Shown here in pieces: positions 37,898-47,260 of a DNA stretch of 64,000 nt. The position numbers were made by a program, and so were the translations under genes. How positions within the stretch are numbered: position 1 is the stretch's first letter; each line of letters starts with the position of its first letter. Below the pieces are notes generated by a model. It was not told where the DNA came from and ran no database searches. It saw only the letters and a program-made list of their open reading frames with translations. Source of the stretch: Nocardioides marmorisolisilvae (GTDB lineage Bacteria > Actinomycetota > Actinomycetes > Propionibacteriales > Nocardioidaceae); NCBI RefSeq assembly GCF_003725775.1, contig NZ_RJSG01000002.1, positions 1,722,593 through 1,786,592 of the forward strand, written 5' to 3'.

Positions 37898-38602
37898 GTG
37901 CCGACGCCCGACCCACCGCTGGACCCGGCCGAGCGACGCCGGATCGTCTCCGACTCGATCGCGGTCTCGGTCGCGACCGGCGCCTACGGCATCTCCTTCG
38001 GCGCGATCGGCGTCAGCAGCGGGCTCGACGTGCTCCAGACCTGTGCGCTCTCGCTGCTGGTCTTCACCGGGGCGTCCCAGTTCGCGTTCGTCGGCGTGAT
38101 CGCGGCCGGTGGCGCTCCCCTGCTCGGCGCCGCCTCCGGGCTGCTCCTCGGCGTCCGTAACACCCTCTACGGGCTCCGGCTCGCCCCGCTCCTCGACTGG
38201 CACGGCGCGCGACGGACGGCGGCGGCGCACCTGGTCATCGACGAGTCCACGGCGATGAGTGTCACCCGCGACTCGACCGCCGCCGCCCGGGTCGGCTTCT
38301 TGACCACCGGGCTCGGCGTCTTCAGCCTCTGGAACCTCTCCACCCTGATCGGAGCCCTGGCCGGCGACGCACTCGGAGATCCCCGGGACTACGGCCTCGA
38401 CTCGGCCGTCGGCGGCGCCTTCCTGGCCCTGCTCTGGCCCCGACTGAACACCCCGACCGCCCGGCTGACCGCAATCCTCGCCGCGGTCCTGGCGACGGTG
38501 CTCGTGCCGCTCACCCCGGCGGGCATCCCGGTGCTCGCCGCCGGGGTCGTCGCCCTCGGCCTCGGCCTTCGCGGCCGCGATGGCACGGGGGCGGACTCAT
38601 GA
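37898..38602 (+). CDS. azlC: AzlC-family branched-chain amino acid exporter, large subunit
   Basis: A 234-residue integral membrane protein of the AzlC/YgaZ family, which with AzlD exports branched-chain amino acids or analogues. The family segments [28 protein letters not shown] and [14 protein letters not shown] are present, with about seven membrane helices. The GTG start at 37898 follows the acetyltransferase stop at once. The true substrate here is not established. Confidence 0.9.
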   Translation: MPTPDPPLDPAERRRIVSDSIAVSVATGAYGISFGAIGVSSGLDVLQTCALSLLVFTGASQFAFVGVIAAGGAPLLGAASGLLLGVRNTLYGLRLAPLLDWHGARRTAAAHLVIDESTAMSVTRDSTAAARVGFLTTGLGVFSLWNLSTLIGALAGDALGDPRDYGLDSAVGGAFLALLWPRLNTPTARLTAILAAVLATVLVPLTPAGIPVLAAGVVALGLGLRGRDGTGADS

Positions 38603-38904
38603 TCTGGCTCGGTGTCCTCGCCTGCGCGGTCGGCTGCTACGCGCTCAAGGTGGCCGGCCTGTCGGTGCCGGCGAGCGTCCTGGAACGACCCCTGGTCCAG
38701 CGGATCGCCGACCTGCTGCCCGTTGCCTTGCTGGCAGCGCTCATCGCCGTCCAGGTCTTCAGCGGGGACGGTCGCAGCCTCACCGTCGACGCACGGCTGG
38801 CCGGGCTCGGCGCCGCGGTCGTCGCCCTGTTGCTGCGGGCGCCGTTCCTCGTCGTGGTCGTGGCCTCGGCCCTGACGGCGGCGCTGATCCGGCTGGCTGG
38901 CTGA
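38599..38904 (+). CDS. azlD: AzlD-family branched-chain amino acid exporter, small subunit
   Basis: A 101-residue protein with three to four membrane helices, the usual size of AzlD/YgaH. It starts at ATG 38599, overlapping the azlC stop (ATGA). The segments RIADLLPVALLAALIAVQVF and GLGAAVVALLLRAPFLVVVV are typical. Confidence 0.88.
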   Translation: MIWLGVLACAVGCYALKVAGLSVPASVLERPLVQRIADLLPVALLAALIAVQVFSGDGRSLTVDARLAGLGAAVVALLLRAPFLVVVVASALTAALIRLAG

Positions 38905-38954
38905 CCTGCGGGGTGTCCGGATCTGCCGAGATCAGCATCGTCGCTGGCGGCACT

Positions 38955-38969
38955 CATACTGCTCACGTG
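38955..38969 (+). promoter_or_regulatory. Leaderless promoter -10 of the small membrane-protein gene
   Basis: CATACT at 38955-38960 lies 6 bases before the GTG at 38967. Confidence 0.5.
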
Positions 38970-39164
38970 AAGTTCTGGGCGTTCATCATCTTGATTTACC
39001 TGCCCGGCTTCTTGCTGATGTCGGCCCTCGCGACCAGGTTCACCCGCCGCCGCAGCAAGGGGAGGTATGTCTCGGGCTTCGATCGCGCTTGGGGCGAGCA
39101 CCCGGAGTGGATCGTGCTGGCCGTGATCGCTGGCTTGGTCTTTGCGATCCTCACGGTCCGCTGA
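38967..39164 (+). CDS. Small (65-residue) two-segment membrane protein
   Basis: The protein opens KFWAFIILIYLPGFLLMSAL, a membrane segment, followed by a basic loop TRFTRRRSKGRY and a second membrane segment WIVLAVIAGLVFAIL. GTG 38967 is chosen because a -10 hexamer lies 6 bases upstream. No family recognised. The flanking 39165-39265 stretch holds nothing I can name; it contains a second copy of the 10-mer GGATCTGCCG also seen near 38917. Confidence 0.5.
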   Translation: MKFWAFIILIYLPGFLLMSALATRFTRRRSKGRYVSGFDRAWGEHPEWIVLAVIAGLVFAILTVR

Positions 39165-39265
39165 CGTGTGCACGGATCTGCCGCTATGAGTGCGCGGATG
39201 CCATCATCTGCCGCGATCATTACCGGTGGCGTCCCGGCCACGCCGCATCCGGAGCCCAGAACAGA

Positions 39266-39300
39266 CGAGGAGCTCCCACCCCCAGGGCAAGAGCTCCTCG
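39266..39300. terminator. Terminator hairpin 1 downstream of the M4 protease
   Basis: A 10-bp perfect stem CGAGGAGCTC (39266-39275) with GAGCTCCTCG (39291-39300) and a 15-base loop. Confidence 0.6.
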
Positions 39301-39310
39301 CGCTTTCGAT

Positions 39311-39355
39311 CCCGGTCCGGACCTCGAGCAGGGAGGTGCCGAGGTACGGACCGGG
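39311..39355. terminator. Terminator hairpin 2 downstream of the M4 protease
   Basis: A 16-bp stem with one mismatch (39311-39326 with 39340-39355) and a 13-base loop, 8 bases beyond the protease stop. It is the strongest inverted repeat in the window. Confidence 0.75.
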
Positions 39356-39363
39356 ACGGCTCC

Positions 39364-40959
39364 TTAGTTCACCGAGACCGCGCTCCAGGCGGCCGCGACG
39401 CCGGCGTACTGGGCGCTGCTCGCGCCGTACAGGTCCTTGGCCGCGTTCAGCGACGCGGTCCGTGCACCGGCGTAGTTGGTGCTCGAGGTCATGTAGACGG
39501 TCAGCGCGCGGTACCAGATCTGCTCGGCATCGGCGCGGCCGATGCCGACCACCGTCGAACCGTTGCAGGTCGGGCTGTTGTGGGCGACGCCGCCGATGGT
39601 CTTCGGACCCGAGCCCTCGGCGAGCAGGTAGAAGAAGTGGTTGCCCACGCCCGAGGAGTAGTGCACGTCGAGGTTGCCGACCGAGCTCGACCAGCAGTTC
39701 GCGGACTTGCCGTCCGAGGCCGGGTTGTCCATCCGGCGCAGGCCCTTGTGCGTCTTGTCGAACTGCTCGCCGATCAGGTAGTCGCCCGGGTCGGCGGGGT
39801 TGTTGGCGAAGAACTCGACCATGGTGCCGAAGATGTCCGACGTGGACTCGTTCAGGCCGCCGGACTCACCGGAGTACGTGAGGTTCGCGGAGTTCTCGGT
39901 GACGCCGTGCGACATCTCGTGTCCGGCCACGTCGAGCGAGGTGAGCGGACCGTAGTTCGTCCCGTCGCCGTCGCCGTAGGTCATCTTGGTGCCGTCCCAG
40001 AAGGCGTTCACGTAGTTGCTGCCGTAGTGGACGCGGTTGTAGGAGCCGGTGCCGTTGCCGAAGATGCCGTTGCGGTTGAACGTGGTCTTGTAGAAGTCCC
40101 AGGTCATGTTGGTGCCGTACTGGGCGTCCACCGCCGCCGACTCGCGCGAGCTGGTCGTGCCGTTGCCGAACAGGTTGTCCGGGCTGGTGAACAACGTGCC
40201 CGCCGAGCAACCGATCCCGAGACCGGTGCACAGGATCGAGTCGGACTTGTTCTTCATGTCGGTCGTGTAGGTGTTGCCGCGGGTACCGTCCTTGAGCTGG
40301 TACGTCGTACCGGACTGGGTCAGCTGCAGCGGGACGGTGCCGGCGTACAGGGACTGGCCGGAGCCGTCCGCGGTCTCGATCTGCTGCTCGCTGCGGATCA
40401 GTGCACCCGAGCGTGCGTCGACGTAGCTCACCAGGCGGCTCGGCGTGCCGTCGGACTGGGTGCCACCCGTGGTCACCGCCCAGGCCAGGCGCGGCGTGGT
40501 CGTGGTGGCGTCGACGACCAGCTTCGAGGATTCCGCCTTCGCCCCGGCGATCCGGCGGTTGGCCTTCGACGAGGTCGCTGCGGAGTCCGCCGATGCCTGG
40601 CTCACCGTTGCGGTGGTGCCGAGCGTGAGGTTCTTGCCGAGGGTCTGGCTGACCCCGCGCCAGGTCCCGGACTTGGACTGGTGCACCACGAGGTCACCGC
40701 CGACGACGTCGAGCCCGCGGTAGGTGCGCTGGAGCCGGACGTGGGAGGTGCCGTCGGCGTCGACGATCGTGGCCGTCGCGCGGAAGCCCTGGTGGGAGTC
40801 GACGTGAGCCGCGGCGCCGTGGGACCGCAGGGCTGAGATGGCCCGCTGGGCGTGGGTCTGCCCGGTCGGTGACTGGGCGTGGGCCGGTTGGGTGGCCAGA
40901 GCCACCACAGCGACGGTGGCGGCCGCCGTCGTGGCAGCGAGGAGCGGTGGGATGCGCAT
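39364..40959 (-). CDS. Secreted M4-family (thermolysin-like) zinc metalloprotease
   Basis: A 531-residue pre-pro-enzyme. Residues 1-28 are a signal peptide (TQPAHAQS). Residues about 30-200 are the FTP/PepSY-type propeptide (LQRTYRGLDVVGGDLVVHQ). The mature protease has the zinc motif HEMSH with the third ligand in GGLNESTSD, the substrate region VHYSSGVGNHFFYLLAEG and DAEQIWYRAL. It should cleave extracellular proteins for nutrition. ATG 40959 has AGGAGG-like AGGA close upstream, whereas the ORF could extend to 40977. Two repeated boxes and a TTGACA lie upstream, so regulated expression is likely. Confidence 0.94.
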   Translation of the reverse strand: MRIPPLLAATTAAATVAVVALATQPAHAQSPTGQTHAQRAISALRSHGAAAHVDSHQGFRATATIVDADGTSHVRLQRTYRGLDVVGGDLVVHQSKSGTWRGVSQTLGKNLTLGTTATVSQASADSAATSSKANRRIAGAKAESSKLVVDATTTTPRLAWAVTTGGTQSDGTPSRLVSYVDARSGALIRSEQQIETADGSGQSLYAGTVPLQLTQSGTTYQLKDGTRGNTYTTDMKNKSDSILCTGLGIGCSAGTLFTSPDNLFGNGTTSSRESAAVDAQYGTNMTWDFYKTTFNRNGIFGNGTGSYNRVHYGSNYVNAFWDGTKMTYGDGDGTNYGPLTSLDVAGHEMSHGVTENSANLTYSGESGGLNESTSDIFGTMVEFFANNPADPGDYLIGEQFDKTHKGLRRMDNPASDGKSANCWSSSVGNLDVHYSSGVGNHFFYLLAEGSGPKTIGGVAHNSPTCNGSTVVGIGRADAEQIWYRALTVYMTSSTNYAGARTASLNAAKDLYGASSAQYAGVAAAWSAVSVN

Positions 40960-41033
40960 GGTTCCTCCGAGATGCACGTTCGTGGAGGTGCCCGAGTGCT
41001 CCTCGCGAGGACAGCATCACGCCGTCACGACGA

Positions 41034-41071
41034 CTGCGGGAACCTGTCAAAAGCTGTGCTGCAGGAACCTG
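41034..41071 (-). promoter_or_regulatory. Twin operator boxes with TTGACA upstream of the M4 protease
   Basis: CTGCGGGAACCTG (41034-41046) and CTGCAGGAACCTG (41059-41071) are direct repeats 25 bp apart with one mismatch. A perfect minus-strand TTGACA (41045-41050) lies between and overlaps the first box. No good -10 sits 17 bases further (TGACGG), so activation may be needed. Confidence 0.4.
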
Positions 41072-41082
41072 CAATCTCCGCG

Positions 41083-41847
<765 letters not shown>

Positions 41848-41871
41848 GCGGAACAGGTTCTGGCCTTCATC

Positions 41872-41900
41872 TTCATTTCATAAGGCTTATGGCTTATGCT
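41872..41900 (+). promoter_or_regulatory. Promoter with triple CTTATG operator upstream of the SatD-like gene
   Basis: TTCATT (41872-41877), a 17-base spacer and TATGCT (41895-41900). Within it, CATAAG-G-CTTATG-G-CTTATG (41879-41898) places three half-sites every 7 bp, the first inverted. The stretch is AT-rich against a GC-rich background. A ligand bound here would cover the -10. Confidence 0.5.
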
Positions 41901-41927
41901 TTGAGAAAGAAGGACGGAGGCTTAACG

Positions 41928-42554
41928 ATGCCGATCGCCATCCTCACGGTCGACCAGCGGGGCAGCCGCTCGGGACCGGACCTGGTGCCCGAGGTGCTCG
42001 AGGCTCTGAACTCCCCCGACCTGGGAACGCCTGCCCGGGCTTTCGAACGCACCGCCGGCGACGAGGTTCAGGGCGTGCTGGCCGACGGCGCTGCCGTCGT
42101 GCGTCGCATCGAGCTGCTGCTGCGCCGCGGCGAGTGGAACGTCGGGCTCGGCCTCGGTGACGTCGAGGAGCCGCTGCCGCCCTCGACCCGGGCCGGCCGT
42201 GGTGAGGCGTTCGTGCTCGCCCGCCAGGCGGTGACCCGGGCCAAGCAACACCCCAGCCGGCTGGCGGTGACGGGCTCCGGCGTTGTCGGCGACGGCCAGT
42301 ATCGTGCGGATCAGATCGAGACCATCGCGTGGCTGTGGGCCGGCGTCCTCACCCGACGCAGCGTCCGTGGCTGGGAGGTGGCCGACCTGCTGGCAGGAGG
42401 CATCTCGCACGCGGAGGCGGCTCACCGGCTCGGGATCTCGCAGTCAGCGGTCTCCCAGCGGGCGCAGGCCGCCGGACTCGTCGAGGCGGATCGGGCGGCC
42501 GAGCTTCTGACCGAGCTGATCGACCAGGTACTGACAGGAGAGGAACGCCGATGA
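41928..42554 (+). CDS. SatD-family-like protein with C-terminal helix-turn-helix
   Basis: A 208-residue protein. The N-terminal part (PIAILTVDQRGSRSG, FERTAGDEVQGVL) resembles the SatD family. Residues about 150-195 form a helix-turn-helix (DLLAGGISHAEAAHRLGISQSAVSQRAQAAGL), so it probably binds DNA. The biochemical role of SatD proteins is not known. ATG 41928 is preceded by GGAGG at a 7-base distance. It overlaps the following membrane-protein gene by ATGA. The repeated boxes in its promoter make autoregulation plausible. Confidence 0.75.
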   Translation: MPIAILTVDQRGSRSGPDLVPEVLEALNSPDLGTPARAFERTAGDEVQGVLADGAAVVRRIELLLRRGEWNVGLGLGDVEEPLPPSTRAGRGEAFVLARQAVTRAKQHPSRLAVTGSGVVGDGQYRADQIETIAWLWAGVLTRRSVRGWEVADLLAGGISHAEAAHRLGISQSAVSQRAQAAGLVEADRAAELLTELIDQVLTGEERR

Positions 42555-43063
42555 CCATCGCGGTGCTGTTCGTGGCGCTGGCCGGCACCCTGCCCGGCTG
42601 GTTCCTCTCGGACAAGACGCGCGCGCACCTGGTCGGCTCCGTGGTCGGCGTGCTCAGCCTGCTCGGCCTGGGCGCCTGGCTGCTCTACGACCCCGGGTAC
42701 GTCGCCGACGGCGACGCCCTGCGCGGGACCCTCACCCTGCTGATCGCACTCCTCGCTGCTTTCGGCGGTGGACCGGTCACCGCCGCCGTGCTGCACCGCG
42801 TCGACCACGGCGGGCCGATCGAGCAGGCCGGCAACGTGCTGCGCGGTGGCGCCTGGATCGGCGCCATGGAGCGCGCCGCGATCTTCGTGACGCTGGCCGT
42901 CGGGTGGCCGCACGGGCTGGCCATCGTGCTGGCCATGAAGGGTCTGGGCCGCTACCCCGAGCTCAAGCAGCCGGGCGCGGCCGAGCGCTTCATCATCGGC
43001 TCGTTCACCAGCGTGCTCTGGGCGATCGCCTGGGCCGGCGTGCTCTGGGCGATGCTGAACTAG
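42551..43063 (+). CDS. Integral membrane protein, partner of the SatD-like gene
   Basis: A 170-residue protein with four to five membrane helices (VLFVALAGTLPGWFLSD, VGVLSLLGLGAWLLY, RGTLTLLIALLAAFGGGPV, and a C-terminal SFTSVLWAIAWAGVLWAM). A middle segment reads ERAAIFVTLAVGWPHGLAIVL. No enzyme motif is seen. SatD-like genes elsewhere are often paired with a membrane protein of this kind; the pair's function is unknown. ATG 42551 overlaps the upstream stop. It converges on the M16 gene with a 2-base gap. Confidence 0.75.
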   Translation: MTIAVLFVALAGTLPGWFLSDKTRAHLVGSVVGVLSLLGLGAWLLYDPGYVADGDALRGTLTLLIALLAAFGGGPVTAAVLHRVDHGGPIEQAGNVLRGGAWIGAMERAAIFVTLAVGWPHGLAIVLAMKGLGRYPELKQPGAAERFIIGSFTSVLWAIAWAGVLWAMLN

Positions 43064-43065
43064 GA

Positions 43066-44355
43066 CTACGGACCGACGACGGCCAGAGTCTCGGGGCGCT
43101 GGAACAGGTCGCGGGCGAGCTCGTGCACGTCGGCGAGGTTCACCTTGTCCAGACGGTTGAGCACCTCGTCCAGCGAGAGCAGCCGCTCCTGGAAGAGCTC
43201 CACCTCACCGAGGCGGGTCATCCGGGATCCGGTGTCCTCCAGGGACAGCACCAGGCCGCCGCGCATCTGGCCGCGACCGCGGTCGAGCTCCTCCTGGGTC
43301 AGGCCGGACTCGACCATCCGGGTCAGCTCGGAGCGCACCACGTCGAGCACCTCGGTCGACTTGCTCGGCAGCGAGCCCACGGCGACGCCGACCATGCCGG
43401 CGTCGGAGTAGCTGGTCGCGAAGGAGTACACCGAGTAGGCCAGGCCGCGGCGCTCACGCACCTCCTGGAACAGCCGCGAGGACGATCCCCCGCCGAAGGC
43501 GGCGTTCAGCACGCCGAGCGTGTAGCGGCGGTCGTCCGACCGGGTCATGCCGCGCATCCCGAGGACCAGGTTGACCTGCTCGAACGGCCGAGTGGTCTGC
43601 GTGTGGCCCGGCTTGGTCGGCTTCGGGGTGGACGAGAGACGCGGCGGCAGCGGGCGGGCGTCGAGGTCGGCGAGGAAGTGGTTGCGCGAGAACGCCTTGC
43701 GCACCAGGCGGACCACGTCGCGGTGCACGACGTTCCCGGCGACCGCCACCGTCATGGCCGGCGCGGTGTAGCGGGTCCGGTAGTACCGGTTGATCTGCGA
43801 GCGGTTCAGGGCGCGGATCGACTCGTTCGTGCCGGCGATCGGGCGTGCCAGCGAGGTCCCGCTCCAGGCCTTGGCCGCGAACAGGTTGTGCACCACGTCG
43901 TCCGGGTCGTCGTCGTGCATGGCGATCTCGTCGAGAATCACCTCGCGCTCGGCCTCGACGTCCTCGCTGGTGATCAGCGAGGAGGTGAGCATGTCGCCGA
44001 GGACGTCGACCGCCATCGGCAGGTCCTCGTCGAGCACCCGGGCGTGGTAGCAGGTGTACTCGCGGGCGGTGTAGGCGTTGAACTCGCCACCGACCGAGTC
44101 CAGGGCGGCGGAGATGTCCATCGCCGAGCGCGTCGGGGTGCCCTTGAACAGCAGGTGCTCGAGGAAGTGCGACGCACCGTTCAGCGCCGGGGTCTCATCA
44201 CGGGACCCGACACCGACGAAGACCCCGATGGCCGCGGAGCGGACACCGGGGACGTGCTCGGTCACGACCCGCAGCCCTCCCGGAAGGACGGTCCTGTGGA
44301 CGCCTTCGATGAGGGTGCGGGTCGTGCCGGGCTTCTGCTCAGCTGCGAGCGTCAC
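43066..44355 (-). CDS. M16-family zinc metallopeptidase (PepR-like)
   Basis: A 429-residue pitrilysin/processing-peptidase-type protease. The inverted zinc motif H-x2-E-H is in [13 protein letters not shown] near residue 59, with a downstream glutamate region ([18 protein letters not shown]). A second, inactive M16 C-domain follows. It is the fixed neighbour of pnp in actinobacteria. The GTG start overlaps the PNPase stop (GTGA), so they are co-translated. The substrate is not known. Confidence 0.92.
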   Translation of the reverse strand: MTLAAEQKPGTTRTLIEGVHRTVLPGGLRVVTEHVPGVRSAAIGVFVGVGSRDETPALNGASHFLEHLLFKGTPTRSAMDISAALDSVGGEFNAYTAREYTCYHARVLDEDLPMAVDVLGDMLTSSLITSEDVEAEREVILDEIAMHDDDPDDVVHNLFAAKAWSGTSLARPIAGTNESIRALNRSQINRYYRTRYTAPAMTVAVAGNVVHRDVVRLVRKAFSRNHFLADLDARPLPPRLSSTPKPTKPGHTQTTRPFEQVNLVLGMRGMTRSDDRRYTLGVLNAAFGGGSSSRLFQEVRERRGLAYSVYSFATSYSDAGMVGVAVGSLPSKSTEVLDVVRSELTRMVESGLTQEELDRGRGQMRGGLVLSLEDTGSRMTRLGEVELFQERLLSLDEVLNRLDKVNLADVHELARDLFQRPETLAVVGP

Positions 44356-46589
44356 GCGTCGACGGACTCCTCGGCCGCGTCGTCAGCCGCGCCCTCGGCG
44401 GCGGCGTCTTCCACGACCGGGATCAGGGACAGCTTGCCGCGGTCGTCGATCTCGGCGATCTGGACCTGGAGCTTCTGACCCACCGAGACGACGTCCTCGA
44501 CGTTGTCGACGCGCTTGCCGCCGGCGAGGTCGCGCAGCTTGCTGATGTGCAGCAGGCCGTCCTTGCCGGGCATCAGCGAGACGAACGCACCGAAGTTGGT
44601 CGTCTTGACCACGGTGCCGAGGTAGCGCTCCCCGACCTCGGGCATCGTCGGGTTGGCGATCTGGTTGATCGCGGACCGGGCGGCCTCGGCGGCCTCACCG
44701 TTGGTGGCACCGATGTAGATGGTGCCGTCGTCCTCGATCGAGATGTTCGCGCCCGTGTCGTCCTGGATCTGGTTGATGACCTTGCCCTTCGGCCCGATCA
44801 CCTCGCCGATCTTGTCCACCGGGATCTTGATGGTGATGATCCGCGGGGCGTGCACCGACATCTCCTCGGGGCCGTCGATGGCCTCGGCCATCACCTCGAG
44901 GATGGTCAGGCGGGCGTCACGGGCCTGGGTCAGCGCACCGGCCAGCACGTCGGCCGGGATGCCGTCGAGCTTGGTGTCGAGCTGCAGGGCCGTCACGAAG
45001 TCCTTGGTACCAGCGACCTTGAAGTCCATGTCACCGAACGCGTCCTCGGCACCGAGGATGTCGGTCAGCGCGACGTACTCGGTCTTGCCGTCGACGGTGT
45101 CGGAGATCAGGCCCATGGCGATACCGGCGACCGGAGCCTTCAGCGGGACACCGGCCTGCAGCAGCGACAGGGTCGAGGCGCAGACCGAGCCCATCGAGGT
45201 GGAGCCGTTGGAGCCCATCGCCTCGGAGAGCTGACGGATCGCGTACGGGAACTCCTCGCGGGTCGGCAGCACCGGCAGCAGCGCGCGGCGAGCCAGCGCG
45301 CCGTGACCGATCTCGCGACGCTTCGGCGAACCGACGCGGCCGGTCTCACCGGTGGAGAACGGCGGGAAGATGTACTTGTGCATGTACCGGCGGTACTTCT
45401 CCGGGGAGAGACCGTCGAGCTGCTGCTCCAGCTTGAGCATGTCCAGCGTGGTGACACCCAGGATCTGGGTCTCGCCGCGCTCGAACAGCGCCGAGCCGTG
45501 CACCCGCGGCAGGACCTCGACCTCAGCGGTCAGCGACCGGATGTCGGTCAGGCCACGGCCGTCGATGCGGACCTTGTCGCGGAGCACCCGCTGGCGGACC
45601 AGGGACTTGTTCAGCGAGCGGAACGCCGCGCCGATCTCCTTCTCGCGACCCTCGAACTGCGCGCCGAGCTTCTCCAGCACGCCGGCCTTGATGTCGTCGA
45701 GCTTGTCCTCGCGCTCGTGCTTGCCGGCGATGGTCAGCGCGGCAGCGGTCTCGGTCTCGGCAGCGGCCTTGACCGCCTCGTAGACGTCGTCCTGGTAGTC
45801 GAGGAAGATCGGGAACTCCTCGACCGGCTTCGCGGCCTGCTTCGCCAGCTCGGCCTGGGCCTCGCACAGCTGCTTGATGAACGGCTTCGCGGCCTCCAGA
45901 CCGCTGGCCACGACCTCCTCGGTCGGCGCGGTGGCGCCGCCCTGGATGAGCTCGATGGTCTGCTCGGTGGCCTCGGCCTCGACCATCATGATCGCGACGT
46001 CACCGGTGTCGGTGACCCGACCGGCGACGACCATGTCGAAGACGGCCTTCTCGACCTGGCTGTGCGACGGGAACGCGACCCACTGGCCCTCGATCAGGGC
46101 GACCCGGGTGGCACCGACCGGGCCGGAGAACGGCAGGCCGGAGAGCTGGGTCGAGGCGGACGCGGCGTTGATCGCCAGCACGTCGTACTGGGCGTCGGGG
46201 TTGAGCGCCATCACGGTGATGACGACCTGGACCTCGTTGCGCAGACCCTTCTTGAAGGTCGGGCGCAGCGGGCGGTCGATCAGCCGGCAGGCGAGGATCG
46301 CGTCCTCACCCGGACGACCCTCGGAGCGGAAGAACGAGCCGGGGATGCGGCCCGCGGCGTACATCCGCTCCTCGACGTCGATGGTCAGCGGGAAGAAGTC
46401 GAACTGGTCCTTCGGCTGCTTGCCGACCGTGGTGGCCGAGAGCAGCATCGTGTCGTCGTCGAGGTACGCCGACACGGAGCCGGCGGCCTGGCGGGCCAGC
46501 AGCCCGGTCTCGAACTTGACGGTGCGGGTGCCGAACTTGCCGTTGTCCAGAACGGTCTCGACGGCGGAAACGACGGGTCCCTCGTTCAA
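44352..46589 (-). CDS. pnp: Polyribonucleotide nucleotidyltransferase (PNPase / GpsI)
   Basis: A 745-residue phosphorolytic 3'-to-5' exoribonuclease that also makes RNA tails. It has two RNase PH-like domains (N-terminal [20 protein letters not shown]; second with [14 protein letters not shown] and GDMDFKVAG), a KH domain with [12 protein letters not shown], and an S1 domain ([21 protein letters not shown]). The start is TTG 46589 ([20 protein letters not shown]), preceded by AAAGGGAAC; the longer frame would add 37 unrelated residues. A hairpin lies just upstream in the leader, where PNPase often regulates itself. Confidence 0.96.
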   Translation of the reverse strand: MNEGPVVSAVETVLDNGKFGTRTVKFETGLLARQAAGSVSAYLDDDTMLLSATTVGKQPKDQFDFFPLTIDVEERMYAAGRIPGSFFRSEGRPGEDAILACRLIDRPLRPTFKKGLRNEVQVVITVMALNPDAQYDVLAINAASASTQLSGLPFSGPVGATRVALIEGQWVAFPSHSQVEKAVFDMVVAGRVTDTGDVAIMMVEAEATEQTIELIQGGATAPTEEVVASGLEAAKPFIKQLCEAQAELAKQAAKPVEEFPIFLDYQDDVYEAVKAAAETETAAALTIAGKHEREDKLDDIKAGVLEKLGAQFEGREKEIGAAFRSLNKSLVRQRVLRDKVRIDGRGLTDIRSLTAEVEVLPRVHGSALFERGETQILGVTTLDMLKLEQQLDGLSPEKYRRYMHKYIFPPFSTGETGRVGSPKRREIGHGALARRALLPVLPTREEFPYAIRQLSEAMGSNGSTSMGSVCASTLSLLQAGVPLKAPVAGIAMGLISDTVDGKTEYVALTDILGAEDAFGDMDFKVAGTKDFVTALQLDTKLDGIPADVLAGALTQARDARLTILEVMAEAIDGPEEMSVHAPRIITIKIPVDKIGEVIGPKGKVINQIQDDTGANISIEDDGTIYIGATNGEAAEAARSAINQIANPTMPEVGERYLGTVVKTTNFGAFVSLMPGKDGLLHISKLRDLAGGKRVDNVEDVVSVGQKLQVQIAEIDDRGKLSLIPVVEDAAAEGAADDAAEESVDA

Positions 46590-46606
46590 AGGGGTTCCCT
46601 TTCTCT

Positions 46607-46624
46607 TCGCGGAGCGATCCGCGA
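46607..46624 (-). promoter_or_regulatory. Hairpin in the pnp leader
   Basis: A 7-bp perfect stem (46607-46613 with 46618-46624) and a 4-base loop, 17 bases before the TTG start. It could be a site of autoregulatory cleavage as known for pnp leaders in enterobacteria; this is an inference. Confidence 0.4.
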
Positions 46625-46755
46625 GCCCTGGCGGGCGCCTGCCCTGCTGGGGGCCGGTCTTCGATCGAAGCCCACCGTCGGAACGGGGGGCCACTACCAA
46701 AGGCCGGCATTCGCGGGCCGCTCCTGTTGGGTTGTTTTGTTCAGTTGTAAGACGA

Positions 46756-46784
46756 CACCCCGGAGGCTAGTGCCCTCCGGGGTG
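46756..46784 (-). terminator. Hairpin between rpsO and pnp
   Basis: An 11-bp perfect stem CACCCCGGAGG (46756-46766) with 46774-46784 and a 7-base loop, 8 bases after the rpsO stop. Probably a terminator or partial attenuator. The remaining 46625-46755 holds no gene I can support. Confidence 0.65.
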
Positions 46785-46792
46785 CCGGGAAA

Positions 46793-47068
46793 TCATCGAC
46801 GCAGGCCGAGGCGCTGCACGATCGAGCGGTAGCGCTCGATCTCGGTCTTCTCGAGGTAGTTGAGAAGACGGCGGCGCTGACCGACGAGGAGCAGCAGACC
46901 ACGACGGCTGTGGTGGTCGTGCTTGTGCGACTTCAGGTGCTCGGTCAGGTGCGAGATGCGGTGCGAGAGCAGCGCGATCTGGACCTCCGGGGAGCCGGTG
47001 TCGCCCTCAACGGTGGCGTACTCGGCGATGATCTTCTTCTTGGTCTCAGCGTCGGTACCGATGGACAA
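46793..47068 (-). CDS. rpsO: 30S ribosomal protein S15
   Basis: A 91-residue primary 16S rRNA-binding protein. Motifs visible are [35 protein letters not shown] and the C-terminal [11 protein letters not shown]. The start is TTG 47068 ([12 protein letters not shown]), preceded by GGGAG at 6 bases; the longer frame (to 47113) adds residues foreign to S15. The rpsO-pnp order is conserved in bacteria. Confidence 0.96.
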   Translation of the reverse strand: MSIGTDAETKKKIIAEYATVEGDTGSPEVQIALLSHRISHLTEHLKSHKHDHHSRRGLLLLVGQRRRLLNYLEKTEIERYRSIVQRLGLRR

Positions 47069-47159
47069 CGTGAGCTCCCTTCCTTTTGTTCGCAGCGCGG
47101 CGCGCCGGGGCATGTCCCTCCGGGCACTGGGGTCCGCGGCCGATAGACGGCAACGCCCA

Positions 47160-47188
47160 AGGCTATCAGCGGTTCTTGCAGAGTCGAA
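47160..47188 (-). promoter_or_regulatory. Promoter of rpsO
   Basis: On the minus strand TTCGAC (47183-47188), a 17-base spacer and TAGCCT (47160-47165). The leader to the TTG start would be about 85 bases, unlike the leaderless genes nearby, leaving room for S15 autoregulation. Confidence 0.5.
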
Positions 47189-47245
47189 ATCGAGTGTTTC
47201 CGCAGTTCAGGGGCCTGAAACCTGGCTTCGCACCACTCCCGATGT

Positions 47246-47260
47246 GAGGATGCAGGCATG
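47246..47260 (+). promoter_or_regulatory. Leaderless promoter -10 of the molybdopterin oxidoreductase gene
   Basis: GAGGAT at 47246-47251, with TGT just upstream, lies 6 bases before the ATG at 47258. Confidence 0.45.

Noticed and set aside
38905-39265. RNA gene or repeat element suggested by repeated GGATCTGCCG
   Set aside because: Only two 10-base copies, no conserved fold and no tRNA-like cloverleaf.
44547-46832. Plus-strand ORF of 761 codons
   Set aside because: Antisense shadow of pnp with low-complexity Asp/Arg/Val content.
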